Virus record (IMG/VR): IMGVR_UViG_3300021959_000293
Coordinates: 1 to 28,298 of that record
Origin: a virus
DNA: 28,298 nucleotides
Reading direction: 5' to 3' (one strand)
The position numbers and the translations under genes were made by a program. Shown piece after piece: positions 16,505 through 22,853 of the stretch. The notes beneath the pieces are model-generated. The model was not told the DNA's origin. It saw only the letters and a program-made list of their open reading frames with translations, and made no database searches. The first letter of the stretch is position 1. The number at the start of each line of letters is the position of its first letter.

Positions 16505-17896
16505 ATGCAACAGATCGGGTTCCAAGAAAAGAAGGAATGGTCGACTTCGGTTTCGACCAATCGTTCAACCACAACGACGTTCAACACGTCACGCAGTACC
16601 ACAACCACGTTCAACACAAGCCGTTCAACGTCACAGTCGACGACAACGACTTATTCAACGTCGCATTCGACCACGACTACGTTTTCGACTTCACGGTCAA
16701 CAACCACGACGTACAACACAAGCCGTAGCACGACGACAACTTACAACACGTCGCGCAGCACGTCGCATTCGACGACGACAACTTACAACACGTCACGAAG
16801 TACGACCACGACTTACAACACGTCACGAAGTACGACGACGACTTACCAGACGTCACACACAACGTCGCATTCAACGACGACCACGTTTTCGACCAGCAAG
16901 TCGACAACCACGACTTTCAGCACGTCGCACAGTACGACCACGACGTTCGCGACTAGCCATTCGACGACCACGACGTTCACGACAACGTTCAACACGTCCC
17001 ACAGCACAACCACGACGTATTCGACCAGCAAGTCGACCACGACAACATTTAACACGTCGCATAGCACCACAACGACGTTCAACACGTCACACAGTACAAC
17101 CACGACCTTCACAACGACGTTCAACACGACCCGTTCGACTTCAACCAGCCGGTCGACGACAACAACGTTTAACACGTCTTTCCAGAATTACGTTGCGACC
17201 GATTATATGGCGGTCAATTATGTGGTGAACACTTCACAATCGACTTCACGTTCGACCACAACGACGTTCAACACAACAACAACGTTCAGCACGTCGCGCA
17301 GCACAAGCCGTTCGACGACAACGACATATTCAACAAGTAAGTCGACGACCACGACGTATTCAACCAGCCGGTCGACCACAACGACGTTCAACACGTCGCA
17401 CAGCACAACGACGACTTACAACACATCACGCAGCACAACACGAAGCACAACCACGACTTACAACACGTCACGATCAACGACGACGACTTACAACACGTCA
17501 CGGTCGACCACGACAACCTTCAACACGTCGCGCAGTACAACCACGACGTACACGACGTATTATAACACGTCGCATAGTACGACGACGACGTTCGCGACCA
17601 GCCATTCGACAACGACAACGTTCGCGACAAGTCACACGACAACCACGACGTACACGACGACGTTCAGCACGTCCCACAGCACGACCACGACGTTCAGCAC
17701 GTCCCACAGTACAACAACGACGTTCAACACGACGCGATCAACGACGACGACTTACAACACGTCACACAGTACGACCACGACGTTCACAACGACGTTCAGC
17801 ACGTCATCGACCTTCACGACGACGTTCAGCACGACGCGAAGCACAACGACAACCTTCAACACGTTAAGGACGACCAGTTTTTACAATCCAGCATAA
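16505..17896 (+). CDS. Ser/Thr decapeptide-repeat protein
   Basis: This 463-residue protein is almost wholly built from ten-residue units of the form [FY]-[NSA]-T-S-[RHK]-S-T-T-T-T. More than 30 STTTT blocks are present. Only the first 20 residues (MQQIGFQEKKEWSTSVSTNR), a short break near residues 226-247 (NYVATDYMAVNYVVN) and the end (RTTSFYNPA) differ. Each unit has one aromatic and one basic residue at fixed places; acidic residues are virtually absent. Thr codons vary freely between units, so the pattern appears selected at protein level. It has a strong ribosome site and lies between fibre-adaptor and putative glycosyltransferase genes. A fibrous beta-solenoid is plausible; function is unknown. 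Confidence 0.85.
   Translation: MQQIGFQEKKEWSTSVSTNRSTTTTFNTSRSTTTTFNTSRSTSQSTTTTYSTSHSTTTTFSTSRSTTTTYNTSRSTTTTYNTSRSTSHSTTTTYNTSRSTTTTYNTSRSTTTTYQTSHTTSHSTTTTFSTSKSTTTTFSTSHSTTTTFATSHSTTTTFTTTFNTSHSTTTTYSTSKSTTTTFNTSHSTTTTFNTSHSTTTTFTTTFNTTRSTSTSRSTTTTFNTSFQNYVATDYMAVNYVVNTSQSTSRSTTTTFNTTTTFSTSRSTSRSTTTTYSTSKSTTTTYSTSRSTTTTFNTSHSTTTTYNTSRSTTRSTTTTYNTSRSTTTTYNTSRSTTTTFNTSRSTTTTYTTYYNTSHSTTTTFATSHSTTTTFATSHTTTTTYTTTFSTSHSTTTTFSTSHSTTTTFNTTRSTTTTYNTSHSTTTTFTTTFSTSSTFTTTFSTTRSTTTTFNTLRTTSFYNPA
16551..17870 (+). repeat. Degenerate 30-bp coding repeats
   Basis: Tandem repeats of about 30 bases underlie the decapeptide protein. Copies differ mostly in third codon positions (ACA, ACG, ACC, ACT for Thr; TTC or TAC for the aromatic), and some units are shortened or fused (such as TTTTFTTTFNT). 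One non-repetitive break lies near 17180-17245. Confidence 0.85.
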
Positions 17897-17910
17897 AGGG
17901 GAACATTAGG

Positions 17911-18801
17911 GTGGAAATGTTTAACCGTAAAAGCATCAAGGAACGCATTGGCGACATCGAAAAGTCGTCGTCATTGCATCACCTTAAAGAATGCGAACGA
18001 TACTTCCTGAAACTAGCGAAGAAATACCGGATCGAACACGCATATGATGTCGTGGCGAACGAATTAACATATTTCAAAACGATCCAATACACTGAATGGG
18101 CGCATTGTTTTTCGATGAACCCATTGCAGCAAGAATTGCGGGTCGCGCAGATGGAACACGCTTATATTTCGTCAGACGTCGATAAATATGATTTTATGGG
18201 ATACTTACGCGATAAGGCGGTCAAAGGGGCGTCGAATAAATACAAGCACATCAAACAGCATGTCATCGAACCGCGTGATCATCTGATTGTTCCGGTGGGG
18301 TCGAATAAGTTGAAAGACACGATTTGTCTGAACAAGTTGTGTTATTTGCGGGACAAATACGACGGCAATGTCTGGTTCAAACCGCATCCGTTGACGACCC
18401 ATGCATTGGTCGGCGAACTTCGGGATATTCTTGGCGACATGGTTCTTGATCGTGATGTCGATATGTATTCGCTGATGATTAACGCGGAAACGATCCACAC
18501 AAGTCACATGTCGGAAAGTTGTGTTTATGCGGTCGCGCTGGGGAAGGAAATTGACCCAATCGATGTTTATAATCGGGTTCATGAAGGGTCGTTCTATCAC
18601 ATCAATCGCATGATGTTTTTGGCGTCCGATCCACATGCAACCATGCAATCTTGCTTGAATGGGGTCGAATGTGGTATCGTCAACCCAGAAATCCAAGATG
18701 ATTGGCAAAGCCGAATGGACCAATATTTCGAATATATTTTCGACCAGCGCGAAAAGCGCAAGGGTCACTATGTTTCGACCGTGAAGGGGTATGATTACTA
18801 A
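17911..18801 (+). CDS. Putative KpsS-like glycosyltransferase or polysaccharide-related protein
   Basis: This 296-residue protein resembles the C-terminal half of capsule synthesis (KpsC/KpsS-type, GT-B fold) proteins. VWFKPHP (K157-P160) matches the usual 'v.vKpHP' motif. HTSHMSESCVYAVALGKE (from about residue 198) matches the 'sS...eAl..GkpV' nucleotide-sugar site. A helical N-terminal part (IEKSSSLHHLKECERYFLKL) replaces the normal first domain, so it may be shortened. A GTG start at 17911 fits the AAGGGGA sequence 8 bases before it; an ATG at 17917 is an alternative. The stop overlaps the next ATG. It could modify fibres or host surface sugar; this is inferred. Confidence 0.5.
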   Translation: MEMFNRKSIKERIGDIEKSSSLHHLKECERYFLKLAKKYRIEHAYDVVANELTYFKTIQYTEWAHCFSMNPLQQELRVAQMEHAYISSDVDKYDFMGYLRDKAVKGASNKYKHIKQHVIEPRDHLIVPVGSNKLKDTICLNKLCYLRDKYDGNVWFKPHPLTTHALVGELRDILGDMVLDRDVDMYSLMINAETIHTSHMSESCVYAVALGKEIDPIDVYNRVHEGSFYHINRMMFLASDPHATMQSCLNGVECGIVNPEIQDDWQSRMDQYFEYIFDQREKRKGHYVSTVKGYDY

Positions 18802-19022
18802 TGGCTACAAATGGCGTCACAACAAGATCAAGTAAAGGTTCCGCGCTTTCACACACTGAAATGGACGACAATCTTTTGTGTTTGTTTAAAGAAAACCTTT
18901 TGAATGTAACTAGCAACTACACAATCCGCAATGGTTACAATGCTATGTCGGCAGGGCCAATCACGATCAACAACGGTGTAACTGTAACAGTTGGGGCGGG
19001 TGAAACATGGACGGTGGTATAA
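18801..19022 (+). CDS. Fibre-associated short protein with SAGPITI motif
   Basis: This 73-residue protein begins ATNGVTTRSSKGSALSHTEM, the 'LTHaEMD.N' opening common on marine phage fibres. It ends GYNAMSAGPITINNGVTVTV followed by GAGETWTVV, a widespread short beta-prism-like end of marine phage fibres. It would therefore be a minimal fibre: an attachment part joined to a single tip motif. Its start overlaps the previous stop (TAATG) and its own stop overlaps the next gene in the same way. This gene opens the AT-richer cassette. Confidence 0.72.
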   Translation: MATNGVTTRSSKGSALSHTEMDDNLLCLFKENLLNVTSNYTIRNGYNAMSAGPITINNGVTVTVGAGETWTVV

Positions 19023-19237
19023 TGCACGACATGTTAATTTCATCAGACACAGGTTTAACATATGGAAACATAGTTATTACGCCTAGTGAACTTGCAAAGC
19101 GCATAGTTGGAATAGATATTGTTAACGGTTTACTGGAAATCGAAGGTGTTAAATTCGTCAACAGAAATGACCGACAATACATTTTAGATCAGGATGGCAC
19201 ACGACACCAACTTGAAGACTTAATGGAGGCGGCATAA
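19022..19237 (+). CDS. Small fibre-cassette protein, function unknown
   Basis: This 71-residue protein reads HDMLISSDTGLTYGNIVITP, SELAKRIVGIDIVNGLLEIE and RQYILDQDGTRHQLEDLMEA. It looks like a small folded beta-alpha protein rather than a fibre. It starts by TAATG overlap with the previous gene and overlaps the next ATG by one base, so it is clearly part of the same translational chain. It may be a chaperone or clip for the neighbouring fibre. I do not recognise its family. Confidence 0.65.
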   Translation: MHDMLISSDTGLTYGNIVITPSELAKRIVGIDIVNGLLEIEGVKFVNRNDRQYILDQDGTRHQLEDLMEAA

Positions 19238-19812
19238 TGGCTAGTATAATCAGCGGCGACGACAACTTTGATAGCGCAAGTGTCGGTGGTTCTTGGAAGT
19301 TGGACAGCTCAACAACAATATCTTCAACGGTATCAGCGGTCAGTGGAATTGTAATACCTTCAAGTGGCGGCATGTGCATGGTCACTTTGGAAGGTATGAA
19401 TTACGGGCTATCTAGTACCTATTTCAATGCTATGATTAGGCTTTCTACAAATTCAGGTTCATCTTATTATAGTTCAAGCGGTAATTATAAAAGATATGAT
19501 GGTACTAATAGGGACGGTCTAGTTTATAGAGAAAGCACTAGGGCCAACACCAGTGGCTACCTTGGTTATTCAGCAATATTACTTCAAGGATTGCCTTCAG
19601 GAGAGAAATTATGGGCATCTTGGATGTGGGGCCTTCAGTTTAGACAAAGTACCACTAATGCGCCGAAAGATTATTTTGAAACTACAAACTATTACAGGGG
19701 TTATTGGTTTGATGCTACAACAGACAGGCCGGATAGACTGCAAATTACAGCTAATTTTAGCAACGCATTCACAGGCGGCACTATTCGTGTCTACAAGTAC
19801 CTAGCAGGGTAA
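19237..19812 (+). CDS. Fibre-like protein, DNFDS type (first copy)
   Basis: This 191-residue protein starts ASIISGDDNFDSASVGGSWK and is rich in Ser, Thr, Gly, Asn and Tyr, with few charged residues, as in receptor-binding fibre tips. Aromatic strands (NAMIRLSTNSGSSYYSSSGN, NYYRGYWFDATTDRPDRLQI) suggest a jelly-roll-like binding domain. Its opening is shared with the gene at 20107, and it is followed by a gp38-like chaperone gene, so it forms the first of two fibre plus chaperone pairs. Codon use is more AT-rich than in the tail genes. Confidence 0.65.
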   Translation: MASIISGDDNFDSASVGGSWKLDSSTTISSTVSAVSGIVIPSSGGMCMVTLEGMNYGLSSTYFNAMIRLSTNSGSSYYSSSGNYKRYDGTNRDGLVYRESTRANTSGYLGYSAILLQGLPSGEKLWASWMWGLQFRQSTTNAPKDYFETTNYYRGYWFDATTDRPDRLQITANFSNAFTGGTIRVYKYLAG

Positions 19813-19816
19813 TGAA

Positions 19817-20095
19817 ATGACAACATACTACAAACTTGAAAATGGTAGAAAAGTAGAAATGACACCATCAGAAGCAGCGCAACTAGAAACAGACATGGCT
19901 AATCGTTTGGGCTATGTAGAAGAATTTATGCGCACACAGCGTAACGCTATTTTAGCGGAAAGTGATTGGATGGCATCATCAGATCGAACAATGACCCAAG
20001 CTGAGATGGACTATCGTCAGGCTTTGCGTGACATAACCACACACGCTAATTGGCCTGAATTGAATGATGAAGATTGGCCCACTAAACCAGAATAG
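19817..20095 (+). CDS. Tail fibre assembly chaperone, gp38-like (first copy)
   Basis: This 92-residue protein contains RNAILAESDWMASSDRTM, then MDYRQALRDITTHANWPE and a final EDWPTKPE. These match the phage tail-assembly chaperone type (PF16778-like) that carries 'R...L..sDW', 'YR.aLRdi' and 'WP.kP'. Such proteins help trimerise or attach the neighbouring fibre. It lies 4 bases after its presumed partner fibre. A second copy of the same C-terminal pattern is present at 20379. Confidence 0.75.
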   Translation: MTTYYKLENGRKVEMTPSEAAQLETDMANRLGYVEEFMRTQRNAILAESDWMASSDRTMTQAEMDYRQALRDITTHANWPELNDEDWPTKPE

Positions 20096-20106
20096 GAATT
20101 AATAAT

Positions 20107-20379
20107 ATGGCAACGGTATTGCGTGGTAATGACAACTTTGATAGTGCCAACCCTGCTCCAACGGCAGGTGGAGCTGTTGGCACTTATGCGTTGTGTAGAA
20201 ATGATAGCGGGTCAACACGAACTATTGGACAATCTGAAAGCGCAAGTAATCTTTATTACTTATCGTTTGCATACAATGGCTTTTATATTGATACATCAAA
20301 TCGCCCTTCTGGAACGTGGCGCGTAATGAGTTACAGTTATCCATCTAATCAAGGTACTGTCCTTTTAAGGATTTCATAA
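20107..20379 (+). CDS. Short fibre-like protein, DNFDS type (second copy)
   Basis: This 90-residue protein opens ATVLRGNDNFDSANPAPTAG, like the gene at 19237, but the binding part is much shorter (YYLSFAYNGFYIDTSNRPSG, ending VLLRIS). It may be a naturally small fibre or the remains of a longer one. The shared opening extends to DNA: 14 bases (GACAACTTTGATAG) are identical in both copies. It overlaps the next chaperone gene by one base, making the second fibre plus chaperone pair. Confidence 0.6.
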   Translation: MATVLRGNDNFDSANPAPTAGGAVGTYALCRNDSGSTRTIGQSESASNLYYLSFAYNGFYIDTSNRPSGTWRVMSYSYPSNQGTVLLRIS

Positions 20380-20792
20380 TGGCTGAGTACAGAAACATAG
20401 AATATAGAAATGCAAAGTTTGTAACACCAGACAATCTTTGTGTTGATTGTGAAATCAATCATCCAGAATACGGTTGGATACCATACCTTTTAGACCCAAC
20501 TGATACTGATATGACGATTGATAACACTGAGCTAAAAGCCTCAATGGATCAAAATGGAGATATTGCAGCTTTCAATCAGCAAGAATACGATGACAAGACC
20601 GCTAGTTTGGTTCGTTTTCAGCGTGATAATATCTTGCAAATGGAAGTAGATCCTGTTGTATCCAATGCTTTGCGTTGGGCTGATATGACAACAGAAGAAC
20701 AGAATGCTTGGTCAGCATACCGCACAGCTTTGCTGGACATCACAGATCAAGCAGGGTTTCCGCATAACGTAACGTGGCCTACTAAACCATAA
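20379..20792 (+). CDS. Tail fibre assembly chaperone, gp38-like (second copy)
   Basis: This 137-residue protein has a different N-terminal part (EYRNAKFVTPDNLCVDCEIN, WIPYLLDPTDTDM) that resembles DUF4376-type fibre-side proteins. The C-terminal half has the chaperone pattern again: RFQRDNILQMEVDPVVSNAL, WSAYRTALLDITDQAGFP and VTWPTKP. The first copy ends similarly (WPTKPE). Both copies also share nearly identical DNA at their ends (TGGCCYACTAAACCA). It probably serves the short fibre before it or the adhesin after it. Confidence 0.72.
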   Translation: MAEYRNIEYRNAKFVTPDNLCVDCEINHPEYGWIPYLLDPTDTDMTIDNTELKASMDQNGDIAAFNQQEYDDKTASLVRFQRDNILQMEVDPVVSNALRWADMTTEEQNAWSAYRTALLDITDQAGFPHNVTWPTKP

Positions 20793-20801
20793 GATTAAAA
20801 A

Positions 20802-21803
20802 ATGCCAAATATAGCGATAGGAAATAGTGCAAGTTGGAATGGCAACACAACCAATGCTGCAGGAATTGCTGCAACTCTTGGTTCAAATTATGCATCTGCT
20901 TCTTCTGGGGCACTGACTTTAAAAAGTGGTGTATCTATTAATAATTCTAATAGCAGTGATCCTTTTGTATCTCTAAAAGGAACAAGGCTAGAAATGACAG
21001 GTGGGGCAACTATTTCAAGTAATACGCAAGGCCCATATACCGTTGATAGTTCACAAAGTGGTTTGTTCGGTACAACGATCACAATAAATTCTGGAGTTTT
21101 TGTCTGGTCTGATGATGTGGATGATCCCGCTCTGCTTATTACCATTCCATGCACTATTGATAACTACGGTAAGATCATAGGAAAAGGCGGCATCGGTGCT
21201 AACAACGGCGGTGGTGCTGCAATTAATGGATACACAGGTGGTGGTCAAACAGGTGGAGATGCCATCAAGATTAACAGCGGCGTTTCAGGCGTAACCGTTA
21301 TCAACAGATCAGGCGCGTACATCGCTGGCGGTGGTGGCGGTGGTGGTTCATCATATGGTGGCGGTGGCGGTGGAGGCGCAGGCGGCGGCAACGGCGGCAA
21401 TGGCGGCCCTTATCGCACATATGCCGTTGGTGGTTCTGGCGGTGGTCTTAATGCATCAGGCGGTGCGGGTGGCACTGGCGGTGACGGTTATGGTGCTTCT
21501 GGCGGTGGTGCAGGCGGTGGTGGTGGCCGTCTATATTCCCCACCTGTTCATATCTACGCTGGCGCAGGCGGCGGTCGCATATTGCCTGGGTCAGGCGGTG
21601 CTGGCGGATACTACCCTTATGCGGGTTCTGCGGGTGGTGCTGGTGGCTCAGGTGGTAGCGCAGGAGGCTATGGTTCTTGTGGCGGTGGTGGCGGCTGGGG
21701 CGCATCTGGTGGCAATTCAGGTGGTTCGGGCGGCAAAGCCGTTAACGACAGCGGTGTTAGCTACACCTTATCTAACAGTGGGACTGTTTATGGTGGGACC
21801 TAA
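20802..21803 (+). CDS. Glycine-rich adhesin-like fibre protein
   Basis: Residues 1-170 of this 333-residue protein are a Ser/Asn/Gly-rich beta region (PNIAIGNSASWNGNTTNAAG, GTTITINSGVFVW, NYGKIIGKGG). Residues about 174-312 are dominated by runs of glycine broken by short Tyr/Ser/Arg-bearing loops (GGAGGYYPYAGSAGG, GGRLYSPPVHIYAGAGG). The end (SYTLSNSGTVYGGT) is again a beta strand. The glycine-rich part resembles T2/S16 gp38-type adhesins, whose polyglycine-II core presents variable loops to the receptor. It lies at the end of the fibre cassette. Receptor binding is inferred. Confidence 0.72.
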   Translation: MPNIAIGNSASWNGNTTNAAGIAATLGSNYASASSGALTLKSGVSINNSNSSDPFVSLKGTRLEMTGGATISSNTQGPYTVDSSQSGLFGTTITINSGVFVWSDDVDDPALLITIPCTIDNYGKIIGKGGIGANNGGGAAINGYTGGGQTGGDAIKINSGVSGVTVINRSGAYIAGGGGGGGSSYGGGGGGGAGGGNGGNGGPYRTYAVGGSGGGLNASGGAGGTGGDGYGASGGGAGGGGGRLYSPPVHIYAGAGGGRILPGSGGAGGYYPYAGSAGGAGGSGGSAGGYGSCGGGGGWGASGGNSGGSGGKAVNDSGVSYTLSNSGTVYGGT

Positions 21804-22273
21804 TGGCTACTAAATTCATATATAGAAATTGGGTCGTTGATACAGAAGCTGAAGCGCAAGCAAAGCTATCTGAGACTAAAACTAGATTGGACAACAACCC
21901 CACAGATTGGTGCATGGTCAAGTACGTTGAACCTGTGGATGATGGTGCATTAACTGTTATTGCGGGTGATCTAACAGATGAACAAATACTAAATCCTGAC
22001 AATACGAAAACATACATATTCTATGCTAAATGGACAGGAGAAAACTTCTTTCCTTTAACAAGTGCCGAACTGACAGAAAAAGTATTTGAGTATCGTCGCG
22101 GTTATGTAATTGCAGAAAACCTATCTGTAATAAAAAGTTATGAAGAGCGTGAATGGACAACAGCTGACCTAGAAGCAGTCAAGCCACCAGAGAACGGCAC
22201 CGTTCCAACTGAACATGTCGAAATGCAGTATACAGACGTTCAACCAAATGAAGATATGTCAGGATATATTTGA
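21803..22273 (+). CDS. Fibre-cassette protein, function unknown
   Basis: This 156-residue protein begins ATKFIYRNWVVDTEAEAQAK, followed by a helical segment and a DDGALTVIAGDLTDEQILNP stretch. Later parts are mixed (YIFYAKWTGENFFPLTSAEL, YRRGYVIAENLSVIKSYEER). The small, acidic and soluble character, and its overlap (TAATG) with the adhesin gene, fit a chaperone or accessory protein for that adhesin, like the paired chaperones before it. It ends 6 bases from the convergent methyltransferase gene. No family is recognised. Confidence 0.6.
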   Translation: MATKFIYRNWVVDTEAEAQAKLSETKTRLDNNPTDWCMVKYVEPVDDGALTVIAGDLTDEQILNPDNTKTYIFYAKWTGENFFPLTSAELTEKVFEYRRGYVIAENLSVIKSYEEREWTTADLEAVKPPENGTVPTEHVEMQYTDVQPNEDMSGYI

Positions 22274-22279
22274 TATTTC

Positions 22280-22783
22280 CTAAACCTTAACCTTCATCGT
22301 CAATCCGCGATCCGTTCCGACATAAGAAAACTTATAGCCACGTTCTTCGAAGCGTGACATCCACCATGACGGGGTTCGAATTGTCAAATGAAGGTTTGAA
22401 CCGTCGTCGAATGTTTCAAGTGACGGGGCGCAGCAAATAGACACATAGATCATCTTGGTGGCGTAGTAATACAGCCAATCGATTGTTTGATCGACAAACA
22501 TGGGTTCGACGTGTTCCATGACATCACAACAAACAACCATGTCGAACTTTCCGACAGGCAATTTGTTCTTTCCTTCGATGCCGGCGTCATATTCAGTGAC
22601 GTCGAATTCATGCCCGACTTTATTCTTTAACGCGCCGAAACCACACCCAAAGTCTAAAATTGTCGAACATTCGTTGTCTTTCGCAATGCACTTGATTTCA
22701 AATGCTTTGCCTTCGACGGCACCACCCCAGCGGTGTGTTCTGTGATATTCGGTGATTTTGCGTTGATATGCTTCAGAAATCAT
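22280..22783 (-). CDS. SAM-dependent methyltransferase (class I), inverted
   Basis: This 167-residue protein has the class I methyltransferase pattern: motif I ILDFGCGFG (residues 42-50), a following acidic strand end DVTEYDAG (D66), and KFDMVVCCDVMEHVEP (D87, E90, H91). The 'D.meHv.' form is typical of small-molecule, lipid or sugar methylases rather than DNA methylases; no DPPY or Cys-PCQ motif is present. It is the only minus-strand gene within the late region and lies directly after the fibre cassette. Substrate is unknown; fibre or surface glycan methylation is one possibility. Confidence 0.8.
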   Translation of the reverse strand: MISEAYQRKITEYHRTHRWGGAVEGKAFEIKCIAKDNECSTILDFGCGFGALKNKVGHEFDVTEYDAGIEGKNKLPVGKFDMVVCCDVMEHVEPMFVDQTIDWLYYYATKMIYVSICCAPSLETFDDGSNLHLTIRTPSWWMSRFEERGYKFSYVGTDRGLTMKVKV

Positions 22784-22853
22784 GTGGACTTTGTTTTTCT
22801 TGCGGTTTCAGGTAGAATTGCGACAATGATGTCGATCAGTGGAAAAATAGTCA

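Noticed and set aside
16843-17175. Long minus-strand frame of Val/Leu/Asp repeats opposite the decapeptide gene
   Set aside because: It is the reverse reading of the Thr-rich repeats; similar frames arise elsewhere on that strand for the same reason and none has a good ribosome site.
16551-17870. CRISPR-like array
   Set aside because: Repeats are contiguous, about 30 bases, degenerate at third codon positions and fully coding, without spacers of foreign type.
18205-18768. 187-codon minus-strand frame
   Set aside because: It lies opposite the KpsS-like gene, which has motifs and a proper ribosome site; the reverse frame has neither.
21331-21813. Ala/Val-rich + strand frame of 160 codons
   Set aside because: It is the shifted reading of the glycine-rich GGT/GGC repeats of the adhesin gene.
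22784-22853. Divergent promoter region between methyltransferase and repeat protein
   Set aside because: A TAGAAT box is present, but the -35 match is poor (TTGTTT at 16 bases), so the evidence is too weak for a feature.
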